The notes: generated from the letters alone by a model not told the origin. A stretch of DNA of 64,000 nt from Paracoccaceae bacterium (GCA_021775315.1 JAJFIC010000093.1:59242-123241), one strand, 5' to 3'. Shown: positions 28,179-40,031, numbered from the stretch's first letter. Made by a program: numbers and translations.

Positions 28179-29552
28179 ATGAATATGACCAAGGACACCT
28201 GGGGGCGTGTACAAAATGAACTTAAAGCAACACTTGGAAAAGATGCCTATAGCAACTGGATAGACCCGCTGGAAATGGTGGAACAGGCGAGCGGTGTTAT
28301 CCGGTTTGCCGTGCCCACGAATTTTTTCGGTGACTGGGTATCGCGCAACTATGGCGACCGTATTTTGCAGGGTTTTCTCGATGACGGCTGCCCCGTTGAT
28401 CGTTTGGATTTCACGGTGCCTGCACGCAAATCGCCTGCGGCTGTGCAACGCCGGGCCGCAGTACCTGCCAGTGCTGCATCCGCGCGCAAGCCCGCCGCAG
28501 CCGAAATAGATCTGCCCGGCTCACCGCTTGATAAACGGTTCACCTTTGACGGGTTTGTCGTCGGCAAACCGAACGAGCTGGCCCATGCCGCCGCGCGTCG
28601 CGTTGCCGAAGGTGGCCCCGTCACGTTCAACCCGCTGTTTCTGTATGGCGGTGTCGGTCTGGGCAAAACCCACCTGATGCACGCCATCGCCTGGGAAATT
28701 CAAAACCTGCAACCAGATGCCAAGGTTCTGTACCTATCCGCTGAACAATTCATGTATCGCTTTGTGCAATCCCTGCGGTTCAAGGACATGCTGGGCTTCA
28801 AGGAAATGTTCCGTTCAGTTGACGTGCTTATGGTCGACGATGTGCAATTCATCGCCGGCAAAGAATCCACGCAGGACGAGTTCTTTCACACATTCAACGC
28901 ATTGGTGGATCAGAACAAACAGATCGTTATATCCGCAGACCGCGCACCGGGTGAAATTGATGGTCTGGAAGAGCGGATTAAATCGCGCCTGCAATGCGGG
29001 CTGGTTGTTGATCTGCATCCGACAGACTACGAATTGCGGTTGGGTATTTTGCAGTCCAAAGCGGAAACGCAGGCCGATTATTATCCGGGTGTTGTGCTGG
29101 CTGATGGGGTTCTGGAATTTCTGGCCCACCGGATTTCAACCAACGTCCGTGTGCTTGAAGGCGCGCTGACACGGCTGTTCGCATTTGCCTCCCTTGTTGG
29201 GCGCGAAGTGACGCTGGACGTGGCTCAGGAATGTCTGGCAGATATTCTGCGCGCTTCGGATCGTAAGGTTACGATTGATGAAATCATCCGCAAGGTTGCG
29301 GATCACTATAACTTGCGGCTGTCGGATATGCTTAGCCCTAGGCGGGCGCGCTCGGTTGCGCGGCCACGTCAGGTGGCGATGTTCCTGTCCAAGGTGCTGA
29401 CGTCAAAATCCCTGCCGGAAATCGGTCGGCGGTTTGGCGGACGTGACCACACAACCGTGATCCACGCCGTGCGCCGGATTGAAGAACTGAAAGCGATCGA
29501 CAACCAGATCGCCGAGGATGTGGAACTGCTGCGTCGTATGTTAGAGGCTTAG
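28179..29552 (+). CDS. dnaA: Chromosomal replication initiator DnaA
   Basis: 457 residues with all four domains: N-terminal oligomerisation domain (WGRVQNELKATLGKDAYSNWI), a linker rich in Ala/Lys, AAA+ ATPase with Walker A GGVGLGKTHL and Walker B VLMVDDVQF, and the C-terminal DNA-binding helix with GRDHTTVIHAVRRI. An ATG two codons in (28185) is an equally good start. Followed by dnaN, recF and gyrB in the classical order. Confidence 0.98.
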   Translation: MNMTKDTWGRVQNELKATLGKDAYSNWIDPLEMVEQASGVIRFAVPTNFFGDWVSRNYGDRILQGFLDDGCPVDRLDFTVPARKSPAAVQRRAAVPASAASARKPAAAEIDLPGSPLDKRFTFDGFVVGKPNELAHAAARRVAEGGPVTFNPLFLYGGVGLGKTHLMHAIAWEIQNLQPDAKVLYLSAEQFMYRFVQSLRFKDMLGFKEMFRSVDVLMVDDVQFIAGKESTQDEFFHTFNALVDQNKQIVISADRAPGEIDGLEERIKSRLQCGLVVDLHPTDYELRLGILQSKAETQADYYPGVVLADGVLEFLAHRISTNVRVLEGALTRLFAFASLVGREVTLDVAQECLADILRASDRKVTIDEIIRKVADHYNLRLSDMLSPRRARSVARPRQVAMFLSKVLTSKSLPEIGRRFGGRDHTTVIHAVRRIEELKAIDNQIAEDVELLRRMLEA

Positions 29553-29573
29553 GCCTAAAAACGTGGTTATTTG

Positions 29574-29604
29574 ACCCGCAAAGGCCCTGATCGGCCTTGC
29601 GGGC
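29574..29604 (+). terminator. Hairpin after dnaA
   Basis: CCCGCAAAGGCC and GGCCTTGCGGG form an 11-bp stem with one bulged A around CTGATC, 20 bp after the dnaA stop. No clear T-run follows, so it may be a weak terminator or a processing structure between dnaA and dnaN. Confidence 0.5.
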
Positions 29605-29713
29605 TTGACCCCCTTGCCATTCCCGTAAACAAAGAGAAAACGATTGAATTTAAGGGTGTATCAGCTAGTCTGCGCACCCCGACCCAGACCACGACGCGGT
29701 GAGGAATAAGGCC

Positions 29714-30832
29714 ATGAAAGTCAGCATCGAACGCAGCGCGCTGTTAAAAGCGATGAGCCAGGCGCAGTCCGTTGTCGAGCGGCGCAATACGATCCCGATA
29801 TTGGCCAATGTGCTGATCGAGGCCGAAGGCTCTGCCGTCAGCTTTCGCGCTACGGATCTGGATATCGAGGTTGTCGACAAAGCCCTGGCGACAGTTGATC
29901 GTGCCGGAGCCTCGACCGTAGGTGCGCACACTTTGCACGAAATTGTCCGCAAATTGCCGGACGGCTCGATGGTTGAGCTGTTGGATGACGGTGCGTCGGG
30001 TCGGTTGGAAATTCGCGCCGGGCGCTCGAACTTTTCGTTGGCGACCCTGCCAAAAGAAGACTTTCCCGTCATGGCGACGTCTGAATATTCCTGTAATTTC
30101 ACAGCCCCCGCGCCGGTTCTGCGCCGGTTGTTCGACAAGTCAAAATTCGCCATTTCAACCGAAGAAACCCGGTATTACCTGAATGGTGTTTACATGCACG
30201 CCGCTGATGGTGCGTCAGGTCAGGTGTTGCGCTGCGTGGCAACAGATGGTCACCGGCTGGCGCGCATTGATGCGCCGCTGCCCGAAGGTGCCAGCGACAT
30301 GCCGGGCGTGATTGTACCGCGCAAGACGGTGGGCGAATTGCGCAAGTTGTTGGAAGATGACGACATGCAGATCGCGGTATCCGTGTCGGAAACCAAAATC
30401 CGTTTCGCCACGCCCGAGATCATGCTGACCTCTAAAGTCATTGACGGTACTTTCCCGGATTACACCCGTGTGATCCCCGCCGGAAACACCCGTCGTCTGG
30501 AAGTTGATGCCGCCGAATTCGCCCAAGCCGTTGATCGGGTGTCGACCGTGTCATCAGAACGTTCACGCGCGGTAAAACTGTCGCTGGACGAGGATCGGTT
30601 GATCTTGTCGGTCAACGCCCCAGACAGCGGTGCCGCCGAAGAGGAACTGGCCGTCGCCTATAGCGACGAGCGGCTGGATATTGGGTTTAACGCCAAATAC
30701 CTGTTGGAAATTGCCAGTCAGGTTGACCGCGAAAACGCTGTTTTCCTGTTCAACTCATCCGGGGATCCAACCCTGATGCGCGAAGGCAATGATGAATCCG
30801 CGGTCTATGTCGTAATGCCAATGCGGGTGTAA
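29714..30832 (+). CDS. dnaN: DNA polymerase III beta subunit (sliding clamp)
   Basis: 372 residues, the standard length, starting MKVSIERSALLKAMSQAQSVVERR at 29714; the frame is open from a GTG at 29699 but the family start fits the ATG, which is preceded by GAGGAATAAG. It ends VYVVMPMRV, the canonical clamp C-terminus. The ring holds polymerase III and repair proteins on DNA. Confidence 0.98.
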   Translation: MKVSIERSALLKAMSQAQSVVERRNTIPILANVLIEAEGSAVSFRATDLDIEVVDKALATVDRAGASTVGAHTLHEIVRKLPDGSMVELLDDGASGRLEIRAGRSNFSLATLPKEDFPVMATSEYSCNFTAPAPVLRRLFDKSKFAISTEETRYYLNGVYMHAADGASGQVLRCVATDGHRLARIDAPLPEGASDMPGVIVPRKTVGELRKLLEDDDMQIAVSVSETKIRFATPEIMLTSKVIDGTFPDYTRVIPAGNTRRLEVDAAEFAQAVDRVSTVSSERSRAVKLSLDEDRLILSVNAPDSGAAEEELAVAYSDERLDIGFNAKYLLEIASQVDRENAVFLFNSSGDPTLMREGNDESAVYVVMPMRV

Positions 30833-30836
30833 CCCT

Positions 30837-31952
30837 TTGACGGGGCTTGCCCTTTCTCAGCTAACCCTTTCCCATTTCCGGTCATATAAATCCGCTCGGC
30901 TGGTGCTGGATGCGCGACCTATCGCGTTTTTCGGGGCCAATGGCGCGGGTAAAACCAACATTCTTGAGGCCGTGTCGTTGCTGTCGCCGGGCCGGGGTAT
31001 TCGCCGCGCCGGGGTCGAGGAAATGGCCCGTTCGCCAGAAAGGCTCGGCTGGAAAGTCACCGCCGAAATGGACAGCCTTGGCCACCAGCACGAACTGGAA
31101 ACATGGGCGGAGCCCGGTGCATCCCGGCAGGTTCGTATTGACGGCAAAGCGGCGCCTCAGGTGGCGTTGGGCAATCTGGCGCGCATGGTTTGGCTGGTGC
31201 CATCCATGGACCGGTTGTGGTTGGAAGGGGCCGAAGGGCGGCGGCGATTTCTGGATCGCATGACCCTTAGCTTTTTCCCATCCCACGCCGAAGCGACCCT
31301 GACCTATGACAAGGCGATGCGAGAACGCAACCGCTTGCTAAAGGACGGCGTCAGCGACGATGGCTGGTATCGCGCGCTGGAAGGGCGAATGGCCGTTTCC
31401 GGCTTTGAGGTCACCCAGAACCGCGCGGCCTGCCTTACGCGCCTGAAAGACGCGCAGAACGATTCCAAAACGGCCTTTCCGACTGCTGCCCTGACCCTTC
31501 AAAGCCGCGCCGAAGGTGAATTGCTGGATGAGGCGGACCAGCTTGCCCAGGCACTGGCGCAAAGCCGTCACCGCGACATGGCCGCCGGGCGCAGCCTGAT
31601 CGGCCCACACCGCGCCGATTTGGGGGCTGTCTATGCGGCCAAGGACATCGAGGCAAAGCTCTGCTCGACCGGCGAACAAAAGGCCCTGCTGATTTCGCTG
31701 ATCCTTGCCAATGCCCGCGCCTTGGCGGATGAGTTTGGTGCGCCGCCAATCATTCTGCTGGACGAGGTTGCCGCCCATCTTGATGCCGACCGCCGCACAG
31801 CACTTTATGACGAAATATGTGCGCTTGGGGCGCAGGCGTGGATGACCGGCACCGATGCGTCGCTGTTCAAAGCCCTTGCAGGACGCGCCCGTTTCATGGA
31901 GGTTCATGAGGGAACAGCGGGATCTGAAATTATAGAAAGTGACGTGATATGA
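30837..31952 (+). CDS. recF: DNA replication/repair protein RecF
   Basis: 371-residue SMC-like ATPase that loads RecA at gaps with RecOR. Walker A GANGAGKTNILEAV, signature-like STGEQKALLISL and Walker B IILLDEVAAHLD are present. The start is TTG at 30837, 4 bp after dnaN; no ATG exists ahead of the Walker A motif, and TTG places LTLSHFRSYKSARL correctly. The 3' end overlaps the next gene by ATGA. Confidence 0.95.
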   Translation: MTGLALSQLTLSHFRSYKSARLVLDARPIAFFGANGAGKTNILEAVSLLSPGRGIRRAGVEEMARSPERLGWKVTAEMDSLGHQHELETWAEPGASRQVRIDGKAAPQVALGNLARMVWLVPSMDRLWLEGAEGRRRFLDRMTLSFFPSHAEATLTYDKAMRERNRLLKDGVSDDGWYRALEGRMAVSGFEVTQNRAACLTRLKDAQNDSKTAFPTAALTLQSRAEGELLDEADQLAQALAQSRHRDMAAGRSLIGPHRADLGAVYAAKDIEAKLCSTGEQKALLISLILANARALADEFGAPPIILLDEVAAHLDADRRTALYDEICALGAQAWMTGTDASLFKALAGRARFMEVHEGTAGSEIIESDVI

Positions 31953-32428
31953 GGTACTTGTTAGTAATTTTCAGCGTAATGACCTTCACAATGACAACGG
32001 GATTCGCCTTGGCTGGGGATCTGGGAAAACAGGTTTCAGCACAAGGCCGATATTACGGCGTAGGCTGGCAGAAAAACGCCAGTCATTGGTCGATCGAGCT
32101 GTTGTTGACTGAATTTGGCGGCCAGATCGCCTATCCTTCGCTTGACTGCACCGGCAACTGGTCCCTGATCGACGCCACGCTGGACAAGCTACAATATTTT
32201 GAAAAGATCGTTGAGGGAACAGAAAACTGTATCGAACTTGGCACTGCGTATCTGGAGCCATTGCCGGACGGTCGGCTGCTATACACTTGGCGCGAACATG
32301 CCGCTGCGGTGGATGCGCGGGCGATCCTTGTGCCGGTAAAGGGCGATCGTCTGCCCTATATTGACCTGCTGCTGTTGACCCTGAATGGGGTCGAGATGGA
32401 TTTTCTGTATCCAGAATATCTTGAGTAG
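31949..32428 (+). CDS. Secreted protein of unknown function, coupled to recF
   Basis: 159 residues: signal peptide (about residues 1-22, MRYLLVIFSVMTFTMTTGFALA), then a small domain with two Cys (LDCTGNW and TENCIELG) spaced to form a disulphide and a hydrophobic ILLVP/LLLLTLNG stretch near the end. No family recognised. It overlaps recF by ATGA, an unexpected position for an exported protein. Confidence 0.75.
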   Translation: MRYLLVIFSVMTFTMTTGFALAGDLGKQVSAQGRYYGVGWQKNASHWSIELLLTEFGGQIAYPSLDCTGNWSLIDATLDKLQYFEKIVEGTENCIELGTAYLEPLPDGRLLYTWREHAAAVDARAILVPVKGDRLPYIDLLLLTLNGVEMDFLYPEYLE

Positions 32429-32432
32429 CTGA

Positions 32433-33053
32433 GTGACAATAACCCTTTACGAACTGCTGCTTTATGCGGGCGCGGTCCTGATCTTGTTTCTGATCCCCGG
32501 CCCGGTCTGGGCGGCACTGATTGCCCGAACTCTGTCCGGTGGTTTTCAGTCAGCATGGCCCTTGGCGGCAGGCGTGGTGATCGGCGATGCGATCTGGACC
32601 GTCATTGCGATACTGGGTGTGACGTGGGTCGTGGCGCAATACGCCGACTTTCTGATCGTTCTGCGGTTTTTTGGTGCCGCCTTACTGGCCATCATGGGCG
32701 CGATGGTCATACGCAACGCCGGGCACACAATCCGCCGGGATGCGCGGCTGACGGCACCGGGGCGCTGGGCCGGGTTTTCGGCGGGCGGTTTGATTGCGTT
32801 GGGAAACCCCAAGGCGACATTGTTCTATCTGGGTGTCCTGCCGGGGTTCTTTGACGTGACCAGACTGGGCGTGGCCGACATCATTGCCATCACATTCGTG
32901 TCGATGATCGTGCCGTTTCTTGGCAACCTCACACTAGCCGCGTTTGTGTCAAAGGCGCGGGCGCTGATCTCGTCTGAGGTGGGGCGCTGGCGGATCAATC
33001 TGGCCTCTGGAATCGCGCTGATTGTGGTGGGTGTTGTCATCGGGCTTAGCTAA
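32433..33053 (+). CDS. LysE-family exporter
   Basis: 206 residues, six predicted membrane spans, with the LysE/RhtB-type N-terminal FLIPGPVWAALIARTLSGGFQSA (close to the usual PGP motif) and GNPKATLFYLGVLPGFF in the middle. Exports amino acids or related solutes; substrate unknown. Starts with GTG 4 bp after the preceding gene and so belongs to the recF operon. Confidence 0.88.
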   Translation: MTITLYELLLYAGAVLILFLIPGPVWAALIARTLSGGFQSAWPLAAGVVIGDAIWTVIAILGVTWVVAQYADFLIVLRFFGAALLAIMGAMVIRNAGHTIRRDARLTAPGRWAGFSAGGLIALGNPKATLFYLGVLPGFFDVTRLGVADIIAITFVSMIVPFLGNLTLAAFVSKARALISSEVGRWRINLASGIALIVVGVVIGLS

Positions 33054-33118
33054 GGCCCTAAAACCACAAAATATTGTGCCTTCCCCGTGACATCCCTGCG
33101 GCAAAAGCGTATATATAG

Positions 33119-35560
<2,442 letters not shown>

Positions 35561-35569
35561 GCGTGATTT

Positions 35570-35590
35570 CCGGCGGGGTGATCCCGCCGG
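35570..35590. terminator. Hairpin between gyrB and the convergent hydrolase
   Basis: CCGGCGGG, loop, CCCGCCGG: a perfect 8-bp GC stem 9 bp after the gyrB stop and 2 bp before the end of the convergent gene. It could serve both directions, but lacks a clear T-tract on either side. Confidence 0.55.
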
Positions 35591-35592
35591 GT

Positions 35593-36522
35593 TCAGGTTT
35601 GCAACCAACCAGTGATTTCACCCGCAGTCCGATCGGCCATTGTATAGGCCAGCGTGTGATCGGCCCCCTCCAGCACGACCGTGGTCACATCCGGGTTGGC
35701 CGCGCTCAGACGCGCAGCGCTGGCGACTGGGATCACCGCGTCAATGTCGCCCCAGATCGCCAGGGTTGGAATGTTGTGACGGGCAAGTGCGCTGTGCAAT
35801 CCGTCAAACGGCTGGCCCAACAGGTTGCGCAGGCTGGACAGCACCGACCGGGTATACCCCCGATAGGTGGTTTCGCGGATTTGCAGCGCGGTAATATCGG
35901 GGATCACGCTGTTTACAGTGTTATCCGCCTTCGCCCCGCGGCGGATCTGCGCCCCGCCAAAAACCGACATCAGCCAATCACCGATCACGGGCGTGCTGCG
36001 GATGAAATGGGTCATTCCGCCGGTTGCATGACTGAAACCGGCTGAGGCCAGCAAGACCAAACGCGCCACTTTGTCGGGATGTTGGCTGGCAAAGGCCGAC
36101 ACAATCGCGCCGCCCATTGAATAACCAACCAGTATCACCGGTTTGCTGACCATCTGATCCTTCAGAAGATCGGTGATCTGGCGGGAAAAGAACGCCCCGG
36201 ACTGTTTGCCGCGCGGGCGGTCGGAATATCCCCGGCCATAAAGGTCATAGGTCAGCACCCGAAATCCAGCACCCGTCAGATGTGGGATAATCCCCGCCCA
36301 AACAAAACTGGGCGTTGTCAATCCGTGCACCAGCACGACAACCTGCCCAGTTGCCGGGCCGTGCCACTGATAATGCGTCACGCCGTCGCCAAGTTTGGCC
36401 AAGCTGCCCGGCGCAGTTGCCCTTGCCGTATCGTTCATTGTGTTCAGCCGCAGCCGCACAAGTGCGGGCAGGCCAAGGATCAGCAGGACAAGGACGCTAA
36501 GACTGACCAGAACTGCGCCCAT
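35593..36522 (-). CDS. Alpha/beta hydrolase
   Basis: 309 residues: an N-terminal membrane anchor (SLSVLVLLILGLPALVRL), then the fold with HG oxyanion motif LVHGLTTPSF, nucleophile elbow GYSMGGAIV, acid in WGDIDAVIPV and the terminal catalytic His in GADHTLAY. A serine esterase or lipase-like activity is expected; substrate unknown. Starts 2 bp after the PhyH stop and is the last gene of the HAD-OCD-PhyH operon. Confidence 0.85.
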   Translation of the reverse strand: MGAVLVSLSVLVLLILGLPALVRLRLNTMNDTARATAPGSLAKLGDGVTHYQWHGPATGQVVVLVHGLTTPSFVWAGIIPHLTGAGFRVLTYDLYGRGYSDRPRGKQSGAFFSRQITDLLKDQMVSKPVILVGYSMGGAIVSAFASQHPDKVARLVLLASAGFSHATGGMTHFIRSTPVIGDWLMSVFGGAQIRRGAKADNTVNSVIPDITALQIRETTYRGYTRSVLSSLRNLLGQPFDGLHSALARHNIPTLAIWGDIDAVIPVASAARLSAANPDVTTVVLEGADHTLAYTMADRTAGEITGWLQT

Positions 36523-36524
36523 GT

Positions 36525-37316
36525 TCAGCCGACCTTGTCCAGAATGACGGGAAACCAGTCTTCGCGCAGCTTCTGACCTTGTTTCATGTCATGCCCCGGA
36601 AATGGCGGCGAGGTTCGGCCCGGCCGCTCGACATACCGCGCATCATCCCCGACCCAGCGCAGTGATAAGGCCCTGCGCCGGTTCGGTTGCAGATTGCCGC
36701 GCGCGCCATGGGCCGTGCGAAAATCAAACAACACCGCATCGCCCGGTTCCATCGGCCATTCCAGAACTTTGCTATCCTCAGGGTTCGCATCGGGATCGGG
36801 CACTGGGGTCCAGTCCTGCTTTTTGTCATAAAAGTCGCTGTCATCGGCCCAACTAACGGGGCGGATCATCCGTTCCCACCGGTGCGAGCCTGCGATGAAC
36901 CGCAACGATGCTTCCTTCACCGGGTCCGCCGGTATCCACATGCTAACTGTCTGTTCACCCTCGACAAAATAGTACGGCCCGTCCTGATGCCAGGGTGTGG
37001 GTTTCGGTGTGCCGGGTTCTTTTACCAACACATGATCGTGAAAGAACTGGGCTGAATTGGACTTCATCGCCCGCGCGGCTATTTCACCGGCGGCGCTTTC
37101 GCGAATGATCCGCTCAAATTCCGGAATGCGGGTCCAGTTGCAGTAATCATCAAAAAATCGCCCCTCAGTCACCGAATTTTCCGAGCCGTATTCGCCCGGC
37201 TCGGCCATGTTGCGGTCAATACCGTCGCGGATCAGGTCAACCCAATCCCTGAACGCGCCCGGTATCATTACAACGCCGTCGCGCTGGAACGTTTCGATTT
37301 GTGCTTGGGTAATCAT
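36525..37316 (-). CDS. Phytanoyl-CoA dioxygenase (PhyH) family protein
   Basis: 263-residue Fe(II)/2-oxoglutarate oxygenase. The iron triad is readable: WHQDGPYY (HxD), and the distal His in FRTAHGARGN; the 2OG-binding Arg is in RRALSLRW. The family hydroxylates very different substrates, from phytanoyl-CoA to ectoine, so the reaction is open. It overlaps the OCD-like gene by ATGA, so both probably act on one substrate. Confidence 0.87.
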   Translation of the reverse strand: MITQAQIETFQRDGVVMIPGAFRDWVDLIRDGIDRNMAEPGEYGSENSVTEGRFFDDYCNWTRIPEFERIIRESAAGEIAARAMKSNSAQFFHDHVLVKEPGTPKPTPWHQDGPYYFVEGEQTVSMWIPADPVKEASLRFIAGSHRWERMIRPVSWADDSDFYDKKQDWTPVPDPDANPEDSKVLEWPMEPGDAVLFDFRTAHGARGNLQPNRRRALSLRWVGDDARYVERPGRTSPPFPGHDMKQGQKLREDWFPVILDKVG

Positions 37317-38236
37317 GTCAGGGTCCTCAGGATATGGCTGCTGGTCATAAGATCAAGATGCGCCCCGCCGCCGTTTTTGTGAAGCGTAATCTCGTCGTCA
37401 CTGCGCCGACGGAAATTCCCGGCTTTCAAGCCGTAAAAATCGGCCAGAATATCATCCCGCACTATGGCACCGGACTTTAGCGGTGCAAGAAGCTCGCCGA
37501 TCTGGTCAACCGTGGTCTCATAGCTGTCGACGAAAATTCGGGCGCGGCGCATGGCGGTGTCGTCAGCTTCGCGCATGTCGGGCAAATAGGCGCCGATCAG
37601 GTCAACATGCTGCCCCGGTCGCAGCCATTCACCGCGCAAAACGGGGCTTGTCGCCATGGTCGCGCAGGAAATTATGTCGGCCTTGGCAACGGCACCGGGC
37701 AAATCGGTGACAACCGCGATGTCGTGGTTGGGATAATCCGCCGCGAGTTCGGCGGCTTTGCTTGCGGTGCGGTTCCACACAGAAAACCGCGCATTAGGGA
37801 ACAGCGCGCCATAAGCCTCGACCATAGACCGGGCAACTGGACCCGCGCCAACGATCAGGATGTTTTCACTGTCAGGACGCGCCAGATGACGTGCCGCCAG
37901 CAGTGAATCCCCGGCGGTTTTCCATTTGGTCACCAGATGAAAGTCGATCGTCGCGGCCAGCATGCCAGTGACGTCATCAAACAGCGTGGCAATGCCGTTG
38001 ATTGTGGGAATGCCAAACTTGCCGGGGTTTTCGGGGAACACCTGCCCGACCTTAACCAAAACACCCAGCCCATCTATCCAGGCATGGCGTGACAACATGG
38101 TATCATCGCCCCGTTGCATCACGACGTCCTGCATCTGCGCCTTGGGCGAATCGTGACCGTGTTCCAACGCATCCGCCAACGCCAACCAGTCAAGCCGACC
38201 GTCCGCGTCGTCAAACGAGATATGTCGCGCCGTCAT
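37313..38236 (-). CDS. Ornithine cyclodeaminase / mu-crystallin family protein
   Basis: 307 residues with a Rossmann core ILIVGAGPVARSMVEAY and the substrate-side segments LVKVGQVFPEN and FHLVTKWKTAGDSLLAAR. In ornithine cyclodeaminases the latter is usually TxxRTAA; here the Arg is Lys. It may be a cyclic imino-acid reductase, an alanine dehydrogenase-like enzyme or a cyclodeaminase. It starts directly after the HAD stop (38237) and overlaps PhyH, giving a tight operon. Confidence 0.8.
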   Translation of the reverse strand: MTARHISFDDADGRLDWLALADALEHGHDSPKAQMQDVVMQRGDDTMLSRHAWIDGLGVLVKVGQVFPENPGKFGIPTINGIATLFDDVTGMLAATIDFHLVTKWKTAGDSLLAARHLARPDSENILIVGAGPVARSMVEAYGALFPNARFSVWNRTASKAAELAADYPNHDIAVVTDLPGAVAKADIISCATMATSPVLRGEWLRPGQHVDLIGAYLPDMREADDTAMRRARIFVDSYETTVDQIGELLAPLKSGAIVRDDILADFYGLKAGNFRRRSDDEITLHKNGGGAHLDLMTSSHILRTLT

Positions 38237-38869
38237 CTAATTACCAATCCCGGCCTGTTGCCGCGTCATCAAGCCGTGGCTTGCAAGCGTTTCCGCCCAG
38301 CCTTCGGCGTCTTCAAAAAGATGGGTCTGCCAACCACGAAGATCGGCAGCGGCGATATTGTCTGGCCTGTCATCTGCAAACAACAGACGATCAGCGGGCA
38401 GACCGCAATCAGCCTCGACCATTTGAAAAATATCCGCTTCTGGTTTGATTACGCCCATATGGCCCGAGATATAATGCCGCTCAAATTCAGTCAGAAACGG
38501 GTAACGTGACGCGGCCAGCGTATAGGTCTCTTTGCCAATATTGCTCAGGATACCGGTCGCAACGCCATTGGCGCGCAAAATGCGGCTAAGCGCGATTGAG
38601 CGGTCAATCGCCGGGGTCGCCAGATCAAGCCAGTTGTCATGCCAATGCACGATGTAGTCGCGATATTCCGGGTGCTGTTCGGCGGTGTCATAGATGATCT
38701 TGCGGAAATCACCGCCCCGGTCGATCAGATCATTCATTGCGTGCAAATCAACCGACGCAAACAGACGCTCGCGTGCGACTTTTGGCATTATGCGATCAAA
38801 ATAGCGTTCTGGGTGCCATTCGATCAGCACATTGCCAATGTCAAAAAGAACCAATTCGGGTTTTTGCAT
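38237..38869 (-). CDS. HAD-superfamily hydrolase
   Basis: 210 residues; motif I is LFDIGNVLIEW with Asp nucleophile but Gly in place of the second Asp, motif II Ser in ILSNIGKE, motif III Lys in GVIKPEADIF, and motif IV in LLFADDRPDNIAAA. This is the YihX/haloacid dehalogenase-like subgroup, acting on phosphorylated sugars or haloacids. First gene of the four-gene operon that ends with the alpha/beta hydrolase. Confidence 0.85.
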   Translation of the reverse strand: MQKPELVLFDIGNVLIEWHPERYFDRIMPKVARERLFASVDLHAMNDLIDRGGDFRKIIYDTAEQHPEYRDYIVHWHDNWLDLATPAIDRSIALSRILRANGVATGILSNIGKETYTLAASRYPFLTEFERHYISGHMGVIKPEADIFQMVEADCGLPADRLLFADDRPDNIAAADLRGWQTHLFEDAEGWAETLASHGLMTRQQAGIGN

Positions 38870-38935
38870 CGGATGCTCCGGTCAGACGTTCTGGCTTATT
38901 AAACCAAGTTCGGCCCGTAAGGGAAACCCACCGGG

Positions 38936-39898
38936 TTACCGCCGTTTTGGGCGACGTGCGGTGATCATCTGGCCATGAACGGCCTCTCGCCAGAAGGTAT
39001 ATAGGCCGCTGCCAAGGATAAGCGAAATGCCGACCCACGCAATCGCGTCGGGCCATTCGCCAAACACCACGACCCCCCAGAAGATCGCCAACGGCAGGGC
39101 GACATATTCAAACGGCGCGGCCAAACCAGCCTCGGCAAGTTTATACGCCTGACTAATGAAATAGCCACCAAGCGTGCTGGCAAGGCCAATCAGCCCAAAA
39201 ACCACATAATCACCGGTCTTTGGCGCAGACCATTCGCGCAACAGAAAATCAAGCGATGCATCGCCTGAGCCAGCAAAACGTCCGTCACCCAACACAAGCC
39301 CCATCAGAATACTGACGACGATGAAGGTGAGCTGAATATAAAACGTCAGGGTTGAGGCGGATTCAGTATCCCCGATTTTGCGCGTCATAATGTGCAGCGC
39401 GGCATAGCCAAAGGCCGCAGCCAACGGCAGCAAAGCGGTTACTTGGAAACTATCACCACCGGGCCGCATCATAACGATCACGCCAAGCATACCCACAGCC
39501 ACCGCCCCCCAACGGCGCGGCCCAACGGTTTCGCCAAGAAAGATCACCGAAAACACGGTGATAATCAGCGGCGCGACGAAAAAGATCGCGACGGCATCGG
39601 CCAAAGGCATCGCCGCAAGGCCCAGAAAAAACGTCATGTTGGCGAAAACCACGCAAAGCCCGCGAAACAAATGGCTGCGCAGACGCTTGGTTTTAAGGGT
39701 GCGAAATCCGCCGTCAAACGGGATAAGAAAAACCAACAGAAATAACATACCCAGGGATGAACGGATCAGCACAACCTGATGCAGGGCGTAATCGCCGCTC
39801 AAGAACTTGATCGACATGTCATTGAAAGAAAAGAAGAATGAGGCTACGAGGGCGGATAAAACACCGAACAACGAGGCTTTGCTAGTGGGCGTGGTCAA
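38936..39898 (-). CDS. DMT-superfamily (EamA) transporter
   Basis: About 320 residues and ten predicted membrane spans, with two EamA repeats (first begins FGVLSALVASFFFSFNDMSIKFL; second near PLAAAFGYAALHIMTRKIG). I choose the TTG at 39898 because GGAG lies 5 bp upstream; the frame continues to an ATG at 39988, but those 30 residues are Arg/Pro-rich and not membrane-like. Probably a metabolite exporter; substrate unknown. Confidence 0.83.
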   Translation of the reverse strand: MTTPTSKASLFGVLSALVASFFFSFNDMSIKFLSGDYALHQVVLIRSSLGMLFLLVFLIPFDGGFRTLKTKRLRSHLFRGLCVVFANMTFFLGLAAMPLADAVAIFFVAPLIITVFSVIFLGETVGPRRWGAVAVGMLGVIVMMRPGGDSFQVTALLPLAAAFGYAALHIMTRKIGDTESASTLTFYIQLTFIVVSILMGLVLGDGRFAGSGDASLDFLLREWSAPKTGDYVVFGLIGLASTLGGYFISQAYKLAEAGLAAPFEYVALPLAIFWGVVVFGEWPDAIAWVGISLILGSGLYTFWREAVHGQMITARRPKRR

Positions 39899-40031
39899 AG
39901 GGAACTCCGGCGATACAGAAGGGTAGTGGATGCGAAACGGCACCGCGTGTCTGGCCTGTTTACGACGGCGGGGTCGTTCGGGACGCATTCAATCTGCTGG
40001 CTGATCTTTGGCCTCATCCAAATGCCAACCG

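Noticed and set aside
27420..29713. Possible replication origin (oriC) around dnaA
   Set aside because: No cluster of DnaA boxes or AT-rich repeat was visible before or after dnaA, and many alphaproteobacteria have oriC away from dnaA.
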